A stretch of DNA of 36,580 nucleotides from NCBI RefSeq assembly GCF_001418655.1, contig NZ_LIQZ01000250.1, positions 1-36,580 on the forward strand, read 5' to 3'. The stretch is from Streptomyces phaeochromogenes (GTDB lineage: Bacteria > Actinomycetota > Actinomycetes > Streptomycetales > Streptomycetaceae). How positions within the stretch are numbered: the stretch's first letter is position 1; every line of letters starts with the position of its first letter. The notes under the pieces were generated by a model, which made no database searches, was not told the origin of the DNA, and worked only from the letters and a program-made list of their open reading frames with translations. Positions 1-8,122 of the stretch are shown here, one piece after another. Made by a program: the position numbers and the translations under genes.

Positions 1-1136
1 TCGCCGCCTGCCGCGCCCTCGGCGTCGAACCCGCCTCCTGCGTGGCCGTCGAGGACACCCGGACCGGTGTCTCCTCGGCTGAGGCGGCGGGCTGCGCGGT
101 ACTCGCGGTGCCGTCGCTCGCCCCGATCGCCGCCGCGCCGGGCCGCACGGTCCGGGAGAGCCTGGAGGACGTGACCCCGGCCGGACTGCGCGACATGATC
201 ACCACCCGCGAGGCGCCTGAAGCGTCAGGCCCTTCTGACCTGCCCGGCCCTTCTGACCGGCCCGGGCCGTCCGACCTGCCCGGCTCGTCCGACCCGCGTG
301 AGCTTCGCGTCATGAGCTGGAACCTCTGGTACGGCGGCACCAAGGTCCATCACCACCGCGAGAAGCAGCTCAAGATCATCCTGGCGTCCGGCGTCGACGT
401 GGTCGGCCTCCAGGAGACGTACGGCACCGCCGCCCGGGAACTCGCCGAAGCGCTGGGCTGGGAGTACCACCAGGCGGGCGAGAACCTCGGCGTCATCAGC
501 CGGTATCCGATCACCGGCCGGCTGGGCGCCGCGGACCCCGGCTTCTACGGGGGGACCGGGGTACGCGTCACGCTCGGCGCGGACCAGGACGTCGTCCTGT
601 GGAGCGCCCACCTCGACTACACGCCGTACGGCCCGTACGAGGCGTCCTTCGACGGGCTCGCCGCGCCCGAACTGGCGGCCCACGAGTCCGTACGGCTGGA
701 GCAGATGCGGGACATCCTGGCCGCGATGGCCCCGGACCTGGCGGCCCGCGACACCACTCCGGTCCTCCTGGTCGGCGACTTCAACGCGCCCTCCCACCTG
801 GACCGGGACGACTCCGAGTGGCCCGTGACCAGGGCCGCGGAGGAGGCCGGCCTGCGCGACTCCTACCGGGAGGCGCACCCCGACCCGGTCCGGAGCCCCG
901 GCCACACCTGGTCGCCGGTCCACACGGAGCACGAGGACGGCAGCGGCCGTCCGGAGCCGCAGGACCGGATCGACTACGTCCTGTACGCGGGCGCCGGGCT
1001 CAGGGTTCTCGACTCCCGGACCCTCGTCACCGGCACTCCGCGCACCTGGCCCGACGTCGAGGACAACGACTGGCCGTCGGACCACGCGGCGGTGATCACG
1101 ACATTCTCGCTGGGCCGGGTGGTCCGTTCGGACTAG
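1..1136 (+). CDS. HAD-phosphatase / endonuclease-exonuclease-phosphatase fusion (5' end missing)
   Basis: The reading frame is open from the left edge (codons start at base 3). The first residues, including VAVEDTRTGVSSAEAAGC, are the C-terminal motif region of a HAD-IA (beta-phosphoglucomutase-like) hydrolase. A short linker of GPSDLP/GPSDRP/GPSDLP/GSSDP repeats (about bases 228-300) follows. Then comes a complete endonuclease/exonuclease/phosphatase (EEP) domain with MSWNLWYGG, GLQET (metal-binding Glu), VGDFNAPS and SDHAAV motifs. No stop separates the two parts. A start for a separate EEP gene at the ATG of base 312 would cut into the first strand and has no clear ribosome site. EEP domains hydrolyse phosphodiesters or phosphomonoesters of nucleic acids, lipids or sugars; the substrate here is unknown. 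Domain calls are secure; a single bifunctional polypeptide is inferred from the open frame. Confidence 0.8.
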   Translation, partial: AACRALGVEPASCVAVEDTRTGVSSAEAAGCAVLAVPSLAPIAAAPGRTVRESLEDVTPAGLRDMITTREAPEASGPSDLPGPSDRPGPSDLPGSSDPRELRVMSWNLWYGGTKVHHHREKQLKIILASGVDVVGLQETYGTAARELAEALGWEYHQAGENLGVISRYPITGRLGAADPGFYGGTGVRVTLGADQDVVLWSAHLDYTPYGPYEASFDGLAAPELAAHESVRLEQMRDILAAMAPDLAARDTTPVLLVGDFNAPSHLDRDDSEWPVTRAAEEAGLRDSYREAHPDPVRSPGHTWSPVHTEHEDGSGRPEPQDRIDYVLYAGAGLRVLDSRTLVTGTPRTWPDVEDNDWPSDHAAVITTFSLGRVVRSD

Positions 1137-1259
1137 CATTTCTGTCATGACCTGGCGACATTGATCCACCAGCCGTGCCTCCCGAGGGGCCCGAGGACCG
1201 CCTCGGACGCCGTATCTCCGGCGTCCGAACTGTCCCTGCGGTCCCTGCGGGAAGGCCTC

Positions 1260-2555
1260 ATGACTCTCTCACCTGCGCGTGTGCCCGGCACCGGCCCTGG
1301 CTCCGGCCCCGCCGTCCGGCGGCTGACGGCCACGCTGTACGGCTACGCGTTCCTCGACGACTTCGTCCTGCTCTACCCGGTGTACGCCCTGCTGTTCAGC
1401 GACACGGGGCTCACCGTCTGGCAGATCTCCTCGCTGTTCTGTTTGTGGTCGCTGACCGGTGTCCTGCTGGAGATCCCGTCCGGCGCCTGGGCCGACGCCG
1501 TCTCGCGGCGCCTGCTGCTGTGGTTCGGACCGCTGCTCACGGCCGCCGGATTCACCCTGTGGGTGCTCGCCCCGTCGTACTGGGCCTTCGCCCTCGGCTT
1601 CGTCCTCTGGGGCGCCAAGGGAGCGCTCGGCTCCGGCGCGCTGGAGGCGCTGGTCTACGAGGAACTGGACCGCCTCGGCGCGGCAGACCGGTACGGGGCC
1701 GTCATGGGCCGGGCCCGCGCGGCCGGGCTCGTCGCCGTGATGGCGGCGATGCCGCTGACCGGGCCGGTGTACGCGTTCGGCGGCTACCCGGCCGTCGGGC
1801 TCGCCAGTGTGCTGGCCTGCCTCCTGACGGCGGCCATCGCGACACGGTTCCCGGAGCACCGGGAACCGGCCGACGGACCTGGTGAGGGAGTGGACGACGG
1901 ACCTGGCGACGCGCCTGGCGGCGGCTGGACCCGGACGCTGCGGGCCGGGCTCGCCGAGGCCCGTGGCGACCGGTCCGTCCGCGGCGCCCTGCTGCTCGTC
2001 CCGGCCGTCACCGCCGTGTGGGGCGCCCTCGACGAGTACACACCGCTGCTCGTCCGCGACACGGGCGTCGCGGAGAGCGCCGTCCCGAACTGGCTGTTGC
2101 TGATCTGGGCGGGGGCGACGGTCGGCGGGCTGCTCGCGGGCGCGGGCCGGCGGCTGGGCACGGGCGGGTTCGCCGGGCTGCTCGCGGTCTCCGCGGTGGC
2201 ACTGGCCGCGGGGGCGTGGGTGCGGACCCCGGCCGGCATCGGGCTTGTGGCGCTCGCCTTCTGCGGTTTCCAGCTGGCGAGCGTGCTGGCCGACGCCCGG
2301 CTCCAGGACCGGATCGGCGGTACCGGCCGGGCCACCCTCACCTCGGTGGCCGGGGTGGGCACCGACCTGACCACCATCGCCGTGTACGGCGCCTACGGGG
2401 TGATCGGGTCGGCGACCACGCACGGCGCCGCCTTCGCCCTGTTCGCGGTGCCCTACCTGGTGACTGCCGTGGTGCTGGCGGCTGCGAGGAAGGGGGCCGC
2501 AGCGAAGAAGGCGGCCCGCGCCGCTAGAACTTCGGGTTCCAGGGCACGACCGTGA
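1260..2555 (+). CDS. MFS transporter
   Basis: A 431-residue polytopic membrane protein. It has hydrophobic segments throughout, a charged cytoplasmic-type loop between helices 2 and 3 (GAWADAVSRR, the usual MFS motif A position) and a Gly/Asp-rich central loop (about residues 200-225) between the two six-helix halves. I chose the ATG at 1260 because GGGAAGG lies 5 bases upstream; the frame extends 33 codons further up but with no ribosome site. The Ala/Lys/Arg-rich tail overlaps the convergent downstream gene by 32 bases. It is a major facilitator of drug:proton or metabolite type; neither substrate nor direction can be read from sequence. Confidence 0.82.
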   Translation: MTLSPARVPGTGPGSGPAVRRLTATLYGYAFLDDFVLLYPVYALLFSDTGLTVWQISSLFCLWSLTGVLLEIPSGAWADAVSRRLLLWFGPLLTAAGFTLWVLAPSYWAFALGFVLWGAKGALGSGALEALVYEELDRLGAADRYGAVMGRARAAGLVAVMAAMPLTGPVYAFGGYPAVGLASVLACLLTAAIATRFPEHREPADGPGEGVDDGPGDAPGGGWTRTLRAGLAEARGDRSVRGALLLVPAVTAVWGALDEYTPLLVRDTGVAESAVPNWLLLIWAGATVGGLLAGAGRRLGTGGFAGLLAVSAVALAAGAWVRTPAGIGLVALAFCGFQLASVLADARLQDRIGGTGRATLTSVAGVGTDLTTIAVYGAYGVIGSATTHGAAFALFAVPYLVTAVVLAAARKGAAAKKAARAARTSGSRARP

Positions 2556-3096
2556 AGTCACCCGTGCCCTTCTTGACCTTCTCGAAGGGCGCGGAGCCGA
2601 CGCACTTGGGCAGGTCCTTCGTCTCGACGGGGTTTCCGACAGAGGCCCAGCTGTACCCGAGCCGGTCCAGCCGTCCGGTGTCGTGGACGGTGATGCCGAC
2701 CCGCTTGCCCTTGGCGCCCGGCAGGTCGGAGTCGGTGACGACACCGGAGACGACAGCCACCTTGCCACCGGTGAGGAGGCAGTCCACCTCGGCCTTCGCC
2801 CAGGCACCGTCGCCGCCGGCGTAGTGGCTCCACTCGAAGGTGCCGGTGGCCTTCAGCGGATCGTCGTTGTCCTTCGCCGCCAGATGCGCGTCGAAGGAGA
2901 ACGTGATGTCGTCCCCGGCCGACCGGTACAGCTTCGCCGTGCCGGTGAGTGCGGCGGCCTCACGCTGCCGCTCACCGGACGCGGCGGCCCCGGCGGCCCC
3001 GGCGGCCCCGGCGGCCCCGGTGGCCCCGGTGGCCCCGGTGGTCACGAGCAGAGCGGCACCGAGCCCGAGCGCGGCGGTCTTCGTACGGCGGTTCAT
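2524..3096 (-). CDS. Secreted hypothetical protein with repeat-encoded signal peptide
   Basis: A 190-residue protein. The ATG at 3096 follows GAAAGGG, and an MNRRTK basic start leads into a hydrophobic stretch, giving a Sec-type signal peptide. The end of that signal region is six tandem Gly-Ala-Ala/Thr triplets encoded by a 9-bp DNA repeat. The mature part is about 145 residues with two cysteines (VDCLL and PKCVG), which could form one disulfide outside the cell, and looks beta-rich. I recognise it only as a type of conserved secreted Streptomyces protein; no catalytic motif is visible. It is convergent with, and overlaps the tail of, the MFS gene. Confidence 0.7.
   Translation of the reverse strand: MNRRTKTAALGLGAALLVTTGATGATGAAGAAGAAGAAASGERQREAAALTGTAKLYRSAGDDITFSFDAHLAAKDNDDPLKATGTFEWSHYAGGDGAWAKAEVDCLLTGGKVAVVSGVVTDSDLPGAKGKRVGITVHDTGRLDRLGYSWASVGNPVETKDLPKCVGSAPFEKVKKGTGDFTVVPWNPKF
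2983..3036. repeat. 9-bp tandem repeat, six units, inside signal peptide
   Basis: Four copies of GGCGGCCCC followed by two of GGTGGCCCC on the plus strand. On the coding (minus) strand each encodes Gly-Ala-Ala or Gly-Ala-Thr. Such in-frame repeats can expand or contract by slippage, changing signal-peptide length in 3-residue steps. Confidence 0.85.
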
Positions 3097-3110
3097 GTCG
3101 GCCCTTTCGT

Positions 3111-3143
3111 GGTTCATTCGGTGGTTCATTCGGTGGTTCGACG
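3111..3143. repeat. 12-bp tandem repeat in 5' leader of the secreted-protein gene
   Basis: GGTTCATTCGGT occurs exactly twice in tandem (3111-3122, 3123-3134) and a third copy decays after GGTTC. It lies 15-47 bases upstream of the ATG at 3096 of the minus-strand gene, just above its ribosome site, so copy number would change the leader. The rest of 3144-3320 shows nothing I can assign. Confidence 0.7.
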
Positions 3144-3326
3144 GCGGGTGATTGACAGCACTCACTGTCCCGGCGCCGAGGCCGCGCCACATCGCGCCGC
3201 AGGCTGCACCGCGCCTCCGCCGCCCGGCGGGGGAGTGCACCCCTGACCTGCGCCCCTGGGAGGACGGGCACTCATGCCAGAGGCGCGCATGCCGGGGGCC
3301 TCACGGCAGGGGCGCGCGCCAGGGCG

Positions 3327-3390
3327 CGCAACGAATCGCCGCCGTACCGCCGACGGACGCAACGATTCGTTCACCGGCGCGCAACGGCTC
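3327..3390 (+). promoter_or_regulatory. Three spaced 11-bp direct repeats upstream of davAB
   Basis: CGCAACGAATC (3327-3337), CGCAACGATTC (3358-3368) and CGCAACGGCTC (3380-3390) share CGCAACG..TC. Start-to-start spacings are 31 and 22 bases, close to three and two helical turns, so all face the same side of the helix. The last ends 4 bases before a candidate -35 box, an arrangement typical of activator sites. The first two also form an inverted pair (AACGAATCG at 3330-3338 and CGATTCGTT at 3363-3371). The binding protein is unknown. Confidence 0.5.
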
Positions 3391-3394
3391 CTCC

Positions 3395-3424
3395 TTGTCC
3401 GCCCGAGCCCGCCGCCCGTACCGT
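3395..3424 (+). promoter_or_regulatory. Candidate promoter of davAB
   Basis: TTGTCC (3395-3400), an 18-base spacer and TACCGT (3419-3424) fit the HrdB-type vegetative pattern. They predict a leader of about 40 nt before the davA ATG. The repeats just upstream support the position. Confidence 0.4.
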
Positions 3425-3469
3425 CTACGTGGCCCCCACAACCACCCTTCCGTCCGGTGAGGAACACGC

Positions 3470-4258
3470 ATGCGCACCGCCCTGCTCCAGAGCTCCGGCC
3501 GTCCCGGCTCGGTCGTCGAGAACCTCAAGGTCCTCGACGAGGCCGCGGGCCGGGCCGCCGCCGCGGGCGCCGGGCTCCTCGCCGCCCCGGAGATGTTCCT
3601 GACCGGCTACGCGATCGGCGCCGACGTGCACCGGCTCGCCGAGCCCGCCGACGGCGACTCCGCGGACGAGATCGCCGAGATCGCCTCCCGGCACGGCGTG
3701 GCCATCGCCTACGGCTACCCGGAGCGCGCGGCCGAGCTGGTCTTCAACTCGGCCCAGCTGATCTCCGCCGACGGCACGCGCCTCGCCAACTACCGCAAGA
3801 CGCACCTCTTCGGCTGCTTCGAGCAGGAGTGGTTCACCGCGGGCGACGAGCCGGTCGTGCAGGCCGAGCTCGACGGCCTCCGCGTCGGCCTGATGATCTG
3901 CTATGACGTGGAGTTCCCGGAGAACGTCCGCGCGCACGCCCTCGCCGGCACCGACTTCCTCGTGGTGCCCACGGCCCAGATGCACCCGTTCCAGTTCGTC
4001 GCCGAGTCCGTCGTACCGGTGCGCGCCTTCGAGAACCAGATGTACGTCGCGTACGTCAACAGGGTCGGAACGGAAGGGGAGTTCGAGTTCGTCGGGCTCT
4101 CCACGCTGGCCGGCCCCGACGGGGGCGCCCGGGCTCGCGCGGGCCGCGGCGAGGAACTCGTCCTCGGTGACGTGGACCCCGCCCTCCTCGCCGCCTCGCG
4201 CGAGGCCAACCCGTATCTGAGGGACCGCCGCCCCGGCCTCTACGGGTCCCTCGTCTGA
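3470..4258 (+). CDS. davA: Carbon-nitrogen hydrolase, probable 5-aminovaleramidase
   Basis: A 262-residue nitrilase-superfamily amidase with the full catalytic triad: Glu41 (PEMFLTGY), Lys110 (NYRKTHLFG) and Cys144 (GLMICYDVEFPE). The start is supported by GGTGAGGA 6 bases upstream. On its own it would be a generic amidase. The gene directly downstream is a close match to L-lysine 2-monooxygenase, whose product 5-aminovaleramide is hydrolysed by DavA in Pseudomonas putida (about 264 residues, same superfamily). The predicted reaction is 5-aminovaleramide + water to 5-aminovalerate + ammonia, in the cytoplasm. The aminotransferase and dehydrogenase that would carry 5-aminovalerate on to glutarate are not in this window. 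Family is certain; substrate is inferred from the neighbour. Confidence 0.82.
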   Translation: MRTALLQSSGRPGSVVENLKVLDEAAGRAAAAGAGLLAAPEMFLTGYAIGADVHRLAEPADGDSADEIAEIASRHGVAIAYGYPERAAELVFNSAQLISADGTRLANYRKTHLFGCFEQEWFTAGDEPVVQAELDGLRVGLMICYDVEFPENVRAHALAGTDFLVVPTAQMHPFQFVAESVVPVRAFENQMYVAYVNRVGTEGEFEFVGLSTLAGPDGGARARAGRGEELVLGDVDPALLAASREANPYLRDRRPGLYGSLV

Positions 4259-4339
4259 CATCCCCCGACGTCTGACGCCTCCAGCCTCACCCGTCCCACC
4301 CGCCTCACCCCAGCTTTCCCCGCAAGGAGTCCGTACCCC

Positions 4340-6031
4340 ATGACGTCCACGGTGCCCCCCGCCGTCCCGCACACCGACGCGCAGCCGCCGATCACCATGT
4401 TCGGCCCGGACTTCCCGTACGCGTACGACGACTTCCTCGCGCACCCCGCGGGCCTGGGCCAGATACCGGCGACCGAGCTCGGCACCGAGGTCGCCGTCAT
4501 CGGCGGCGGCCTGTCCGGCATCGTGGCCGCGTACGAGCTGATGAAGATGGGCCTCAAGCCCGTCGTGTACGAGGCCGACAAGATCGGCGGACGGCTGCGG
4601 ACGGTCGGCTTCGACGGCTGCGACCCCTCCCTCACCGCCGAGATGGGGGCGATGCGCTTCCCGCCCTCCTCCACGGCGCTCCAGCACTACATCGACCTGG
4701 TGGGACTGCGGACCGAGCCGTTCCCCAACCCCCTTGCCGAGGCGACCCCTTCGACCGTGGTCGACCTCAAGGGCGAGTCCCACTACGCGACCAGCGTCGA
4801 CGACCTGCCGCAGGTCTACCGCGACGTGATGAACGCGTGGAACGCCTGCCTCGAAGAGGGCGCCGACTTCTCCGACATGAACCAGGCCATGCGCGAGCGC
4901 GACGTGCCGCGCATCCGCGAGATCTGGGCGAAGCTCGTCGAGAAGCTCGACAACCAGACCTTCTACGGCTTCCTCTGCGAGTCGGAGTCCTTCAAGTCCT
5001 TCCGGCACCGCGAGATCTTCGGCCAGGTCGGCTTCGGCACCGGAGGCTGGGACACCGACTTCCCGAACTCCATCCTGGAGATCCTGCGCGTCGTCTACAC
5101 CGAGGCCGACGACCACCACCGCGGCATCGTCGGCGGCAGCCAGCAGCTCCCGCTGCGCCTGTGGGAGCGTGAGCCGCAGAAGATCGTGCACTGGGCGTAC
5201 GGAACGTCGCTCGCCACCCTCCACGACGGGGCCCCGCGGCCCGCCGTGACCCGCCTCAACCGCACGGCCGGCAACGGGATCACGGTCACCGACGCCTCCG
5301 GCGACATCCGTACGTACCGGGCGGCGATCTTCACCGCCCAGTCCTGGATGCTGCTGTCCAAGGTCGCCTGCGACGACGCGCTCTTCCCGATCGACCACTG
5401 GACGGCGATCGAGCGCACCCACTACATGGAGTCGAGCAAGCTCTTCGTGCCTGTCGACCGGCCGTTCTGGCTCGACAAGGACGAGGAAACGGGCCGTGAC
5501 GTCATGTCGATGACGCTCACCGACCGGATGACGCGCGGCACCTACCTCCTCGACGACGGTCCGGACAAGCCCGCCGTCATCTGCCTCTCCTACACCTGGT
5601 GCGACGACAGCCTGAAGTGGCTGCCGCTGTCCGCGAACGAGCGGATGGAGGTCATGCTGAAGTCGCTCGGCGAGATCTACCCGAAGGTCGACATCAGGAA
5701 GCACATCATCGGCAACCCGGTGACCGTGTCCTGGGAGAACGAGCCCTACTTCATGGGCGCGTTCAAGGCCAACCTGCCCGGCCACTACCGCTACCAGCGG
5801 CGCCTGTTCACCCACTTCATGCAGGACCGGCTCCCCGAGGACAAGCGGGGCATCTTCCTCGCGGGCGACGACATCTCCTGGACGGCCGGCTGGGCCGAGG
5901 GCGCCGTACAGACCGCCCTCAACGCGGTCTGGGGCGTCATGCACCACTTCGGCGGCGGGACGGACCCGGCCAACCCGGGGCCGGGCGACGTATACGAGGA
6001 GATCGCCCCGGTGGAGCTCCCCGAGGACTGA
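4340..6031 (+). CDS. davB: Flavin amine oxidase, probable L-lysine 2-monooxygenase
   Basis: A 563-residue FAD enzyme. It has a dinucleotide-binding motif at residues 55-60 (GGGLSG), an acidic ribose-binding Glu at 78, GGR at 83-85 and the C-terminal flavin motif GIFLAGDDISWTAGWAEGAV. As I recall the P. putida DavB sequence, the similarity runs end to end, including ITxFGPDFP near the N-terminus, HREVFGQVGFGTGGWD-like and DFPNSxLEI blocks, and NPGPGDV at the C-terminus. DavB oxidatively decarboxylates L-lysine to 5-aminovaleramide. An alternative is another amino-acid 2-monooxygenase of the same family (tryptophan type), but the paired amidase and the closeness to DavB favour lysine. AAGGAGT sits about 8 bases before the ATG. 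The 81-base gap after davA and shared strand suggest one transcript. Confidence 0.85.
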   Translation: MTSTVPPAVPHTDAQPPITMFGPDFPYAYDDFLAHPAGLGQIPATELGTEVAVIGGGLSGIVAAYELMKMGLKPVVYEADKIGGRLRTVGFDGCDPSLTAEMGAMRFPPSSTALQHYIDLVGLRTEPFPNPLAEATPSTVVDLKGESHYATSVDDLPQVYRDVMNAWNACLEEGADFSDMNQAMRERDVPRIREIWAKLVEKLDNQTFYGFLCESESFKSFRHREIFGQVGFGTGGWDTDFPNSILEILRVVYTEADDHHRGIVGGSQQLPLRLWEREPQKIVHWAYGTSLATLHDGAPRPAVTRLNRTAGNGITVTDASGDIRTYRAAIFTAQSWMLLSKVACDDALFPIDHWTAIERTHYMESSKLFVPVDRPFWLDKDEETGRDVMSMTLTDRMTRGTYLLDDGPDKPAVICLSYTWCDDSLKWLPLSANERMEVMLKSLGEIYPKVDIRKHIIGNPVTVSWENEPYFMGAFKANLPGHYRYQRRLFTHFMQDRLPEDKRGIFLAGDDISWTAGWAEGAVQTALNAVWGVMHHFGGGTDPANPGPGDVYEEIAPVELPED

Positions 6032-6064
6032 GCCGAGCCCCTGAAGAGGCGCGGAGCTGTAGCG

Positions 6065-6082
6065 ATCTGCGGCTCCGCCGCG
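6065..6082. repeat. Intergenic palindromic element, copy 1
   Basis: An 18-base core, ATCTGCGGCTCCGCCGCG, contains a GCGGC-TCC-GCCGC hairpin and is preceded by GCGCGGAGCTGT. The identical core recurs at 20342-20359. Both copies lie between the 3' ends of convergent genes. From memory this core is very common between Streptomyces genes and may help transcript termination or 3'-end stability. Confidence 0.65.
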
Positions 6083-6116
6083 GGGCGCGACCAGCCCCCA
6101 CCGGCCCGCAGACAGA

Positions 6117-6827
6117 TCACCGCGCTCCCAGCGGAGTGCTCAACGGCGTAAGCAGGCAACGGCCGACCAGGCCGACCCCCGTGTCGAGCCGCTCCACGAA
6201 CTCCTCGGCCAGGTCGGGGAGTTCCCGCAGCGCCCACACCGCCCGGGCCGCGGACCACGCCGCGTCCCGCGCCCGGTCCAGGCTCCACGCGCCGAGCAGA
6301 TGGGTCAGCGGATCGGCGATCTGGAGGAGATCGGGGCCCGGCATCAGATCTTCGCGGATCCGCTCCTCCAACGAGACGAGGACGTCACCCACGCGATCGA
6401 ACGCGTCCTCCAGCTCGGCCGGTTCGCAGCCGAGCGTACGACAGGTGTCCACGACCGCGAGCGCCAGATCGTGCCCGATGTGCGCATTGATGCCCGCGAG
6501 GGCGAACTGCAGCGGACGTACTCCGGGATGGCGCCGGAGCTGGAAGAGGGGCCGCCAGCAGGCGGGCGGGCGGCGCTCGTCCGCCACCGCCTCGACGGCG
6601 TCCAGATAGCGCTCCGCGAACCGCACGTCCAGCGTGATCGCGGCGCGGGCATCGGTGAAGTGCCCTGTCTCCAGGCGCCGGTCGACCTCCTCGGTGACGG
6701 CGAGGTAGACACGGTTGAAGACCGCGACACCGTCCCGCTCGGGCCAGGCCGCACCGAGCGCACGCATCCGGTGCACCACCGCGTCGACGCTGTGCACGCG
6801 AGCTGTGAACTGTTCCAACGGCACCAT
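6117..6827 (-). CDS. DUF5995-type protein
   Basis: A 236-residue, mostly helical soluble protein without signal peptide or membrane segment. The central block FALAGINAHIGHDLALAV with a paired-His NAHIGHDL motif is what I associate with the uncharacterised actinobacterial DUF5995 family; the His/Asp residues could bind a metal. The ATG at 6827 is the only good candidate start, though the ribosome site is weak. It is transcribed divergently from the GH6 gene over a 101-base gap. No function is known. Confidence 0.65.
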   Translation of the reverse strand: MVPLEQFTARVHSVDAVVHRMRALGAAWPERDGVAVFNRVYLAVTEEVDRRLETGHFTDARAAITLDVRFAERYLDAVEAVADERRPPACWRPLFQLRRHPGVRPLQFALAGINAHIGHDLALAVVDTCRTLGCEPAELEDAFDRVGDVLVSLEERIREDLMPGPDLLQIADPLTHLLGAWSLDRARDAAWSAARAVWALRELPDLAEEFVERLDTGVGLVGRCLLTPLSTPLGAR

Positions 6828-6928
6828 GGGGGCAGGGTCCCAGGCCTACGCTGTGCCGAGGGCCGCCGGGCCGAGCGCTTCCCCAGAACGGGGGAACACG
6901 CGGGACCCGACGGAGGGGGGAGCACCAC

Positions 6929-8122
6929 GTGTCAGGGCAACGTGCCCATTGCCTGGCCGCACGCAGGGCCGAGCGCAGGCGCGCCGCCCGGCGCGGCGCC
7001 ATGGTCGCCGTGGCGTCCGCGGTCGTCGTGGTCGGCACCGTGACGGGGATGATGTCCGCGTTCGACGACGGCCGCGGCAGCGACGAGGCGCGCCCCGACG
7101 TCACCAGCTCACCGCTCCTGCAGCCGCTGCCCGGCGTGCCCACGCCGTCGCCCTCGAAGACGTCCGCCTCACCGTCTCCGTCGTCCTCCCCGTCCAAGGC
7201 GAAGCCGAGCCCGAAGCCCTCGAAGAGCGCGTCGACGAAGCCGAGGACGGAGCCCGTGTCCGTGCAGCTGTACCGCCACCCCGAGTCCCAGGTCCTCGAC
7301 TGGGTCCGCGACCACCGCGACGACCCGCGCCGCCCGCTCATCGAGTCCCGGATAGCCGACCGCCCGGCCGCGGTGTGGTTCGCGGACTACACGCCGTCGA
7401 ACATCACCGCCCGCGTGAGGGCGGTCACTTCGGCCGGTTCGGCGAAGGACAGGGTCCCGGTCGTCGTCCCGTACGCGATATCGAACCGCGACTGCGGAGG
7501 AGCCTCGCAGGGCGGTGCGCCGGACCTCGGGGCGTACGACGGGTGGATCGACAAGTTCGCGGCGGGCCTCGGTTCCGAGGAGGTCATCGTGGTCCTGGAG
7601 CCGGATGCGATCGCCCAGTCCGACTGTCTGTCCGAGGGCGACCGGGCCGCCCGTTTCGCCTCGCTGGCCCGTGCGGGACGCGTCCTCAAGGCGGCGAACC
7701 CGAAGGCGCGGGTCTACTTCGACGCGGGCCACTCCGACTGGAACACCCCGGAGAAGCAGGCCGGGCTGCTGCGCCGGGCCGGTGCCGCGTCCGCCGCCTC
7801 CTCGGACGGCATCTTCAGCAACGTCTCCAACTTCAACCGGACCGGCGACGAGATCTCGTACGTCCGACGGACCCTCGACGCCCTCGGCGGCCCCGCGAGC
7901 CTGGGCGCCGTCATCGACACCAGCCGCAACGGCAACGGGCCCCCGGCCGACGGCGAGTGGTGCGACCCCGCGGGCCGCAAGCTCGGACAGGCGCCGACCA
8001 TGAGCACCGGAGAGGCACGGATCGACGCCTACCTGTGGGTGAAGCTGCCCGGCGAGTCCGACGGCTGCAAGGGCGCGCCCGGGACGTTCACCCCGGACTA
8101 CGCCTACGACTTGGCGCGCTGA
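6929..8122 (+). CDS. GH6 family glycoside hydrolase (cellulase-like), membrane-anchored
   Basis: 397 residues. A GTG start follows GGAGGGGGGAG. Residues 1-23 are Arg-rich, about 24-45 form one hydrophobic helix without a clear cleavage site (so probably a signal anchor), about 60-108 are a Pro/Ser/Lys linker, and the catalytic domain follows. GH6 signatures are present: SNRDCGG with Asp188 (the Asp of the RDC motif) and LEPDAIA with Asp226 (equivalent of the general acid in Trichoderma Cel6A IEPDSLA), then FDAGHSDW and TSRNGNG. No carbohydrate-binding module is visible. It should cut beta-1,4-glucan at the cell surface. A weak CebR-like core (GAGCGCT near 6873) lies in the promoter gap but is too degenerate to call. 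The end overlaps the convergent permease gene. Confidence 0.85.
   Translation: MSGQRAHCLAARRAERRRAARRGAMVAVASAVVVVGTVTGMMSAFDDGRGSDEARPDVTSSPLLQPLPGVPTPSPSKTSASPSPSSSPSKAKPSPKPSKSASTKPRTEPVSVQLYRHPESQVLDWVRDHRDDPRRPLIESRIADRPAAVWFADYTPSNITARVRAVTSAGSAKDRVPVVVPYAISNRDCGGASQGGAPDLGAYDGWIDKFAAGLGSEEVIVVLEPDAIAQSDCLSEGDRAARFASLARAGRVLKAANPKARVYFDAGHSDWNTPEKQAGLLRRAGAASAASSDGIFSNVSNFNRTGDEISYVRRTLDALGGPASLGAVIDTSRNGNGPPADGEWCDPAGRKLGQAPTMSTGEARIDAYLWVKLPGESDGCKGAPGTFTPDYAYDLAR

Noticed and set aside
3425..5947. Very long minus-strand open frame (840 codons) opposite davAB
   Set aside because: It is the mirror of high-GC coding bias in davA and davB; its translation is low-complexity Val/Gly/Arg-rich with no domain. 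The same applies to the 763-codon minus frame at 7169-9460 and others.
6828..6928. CebR operator upstream of the GH6 gene
   Set aside because: Only the GAGCGCT core matches; 9 of 14 positions and broken symmetry are too weak beside the near-perfect sites usual for CebR.
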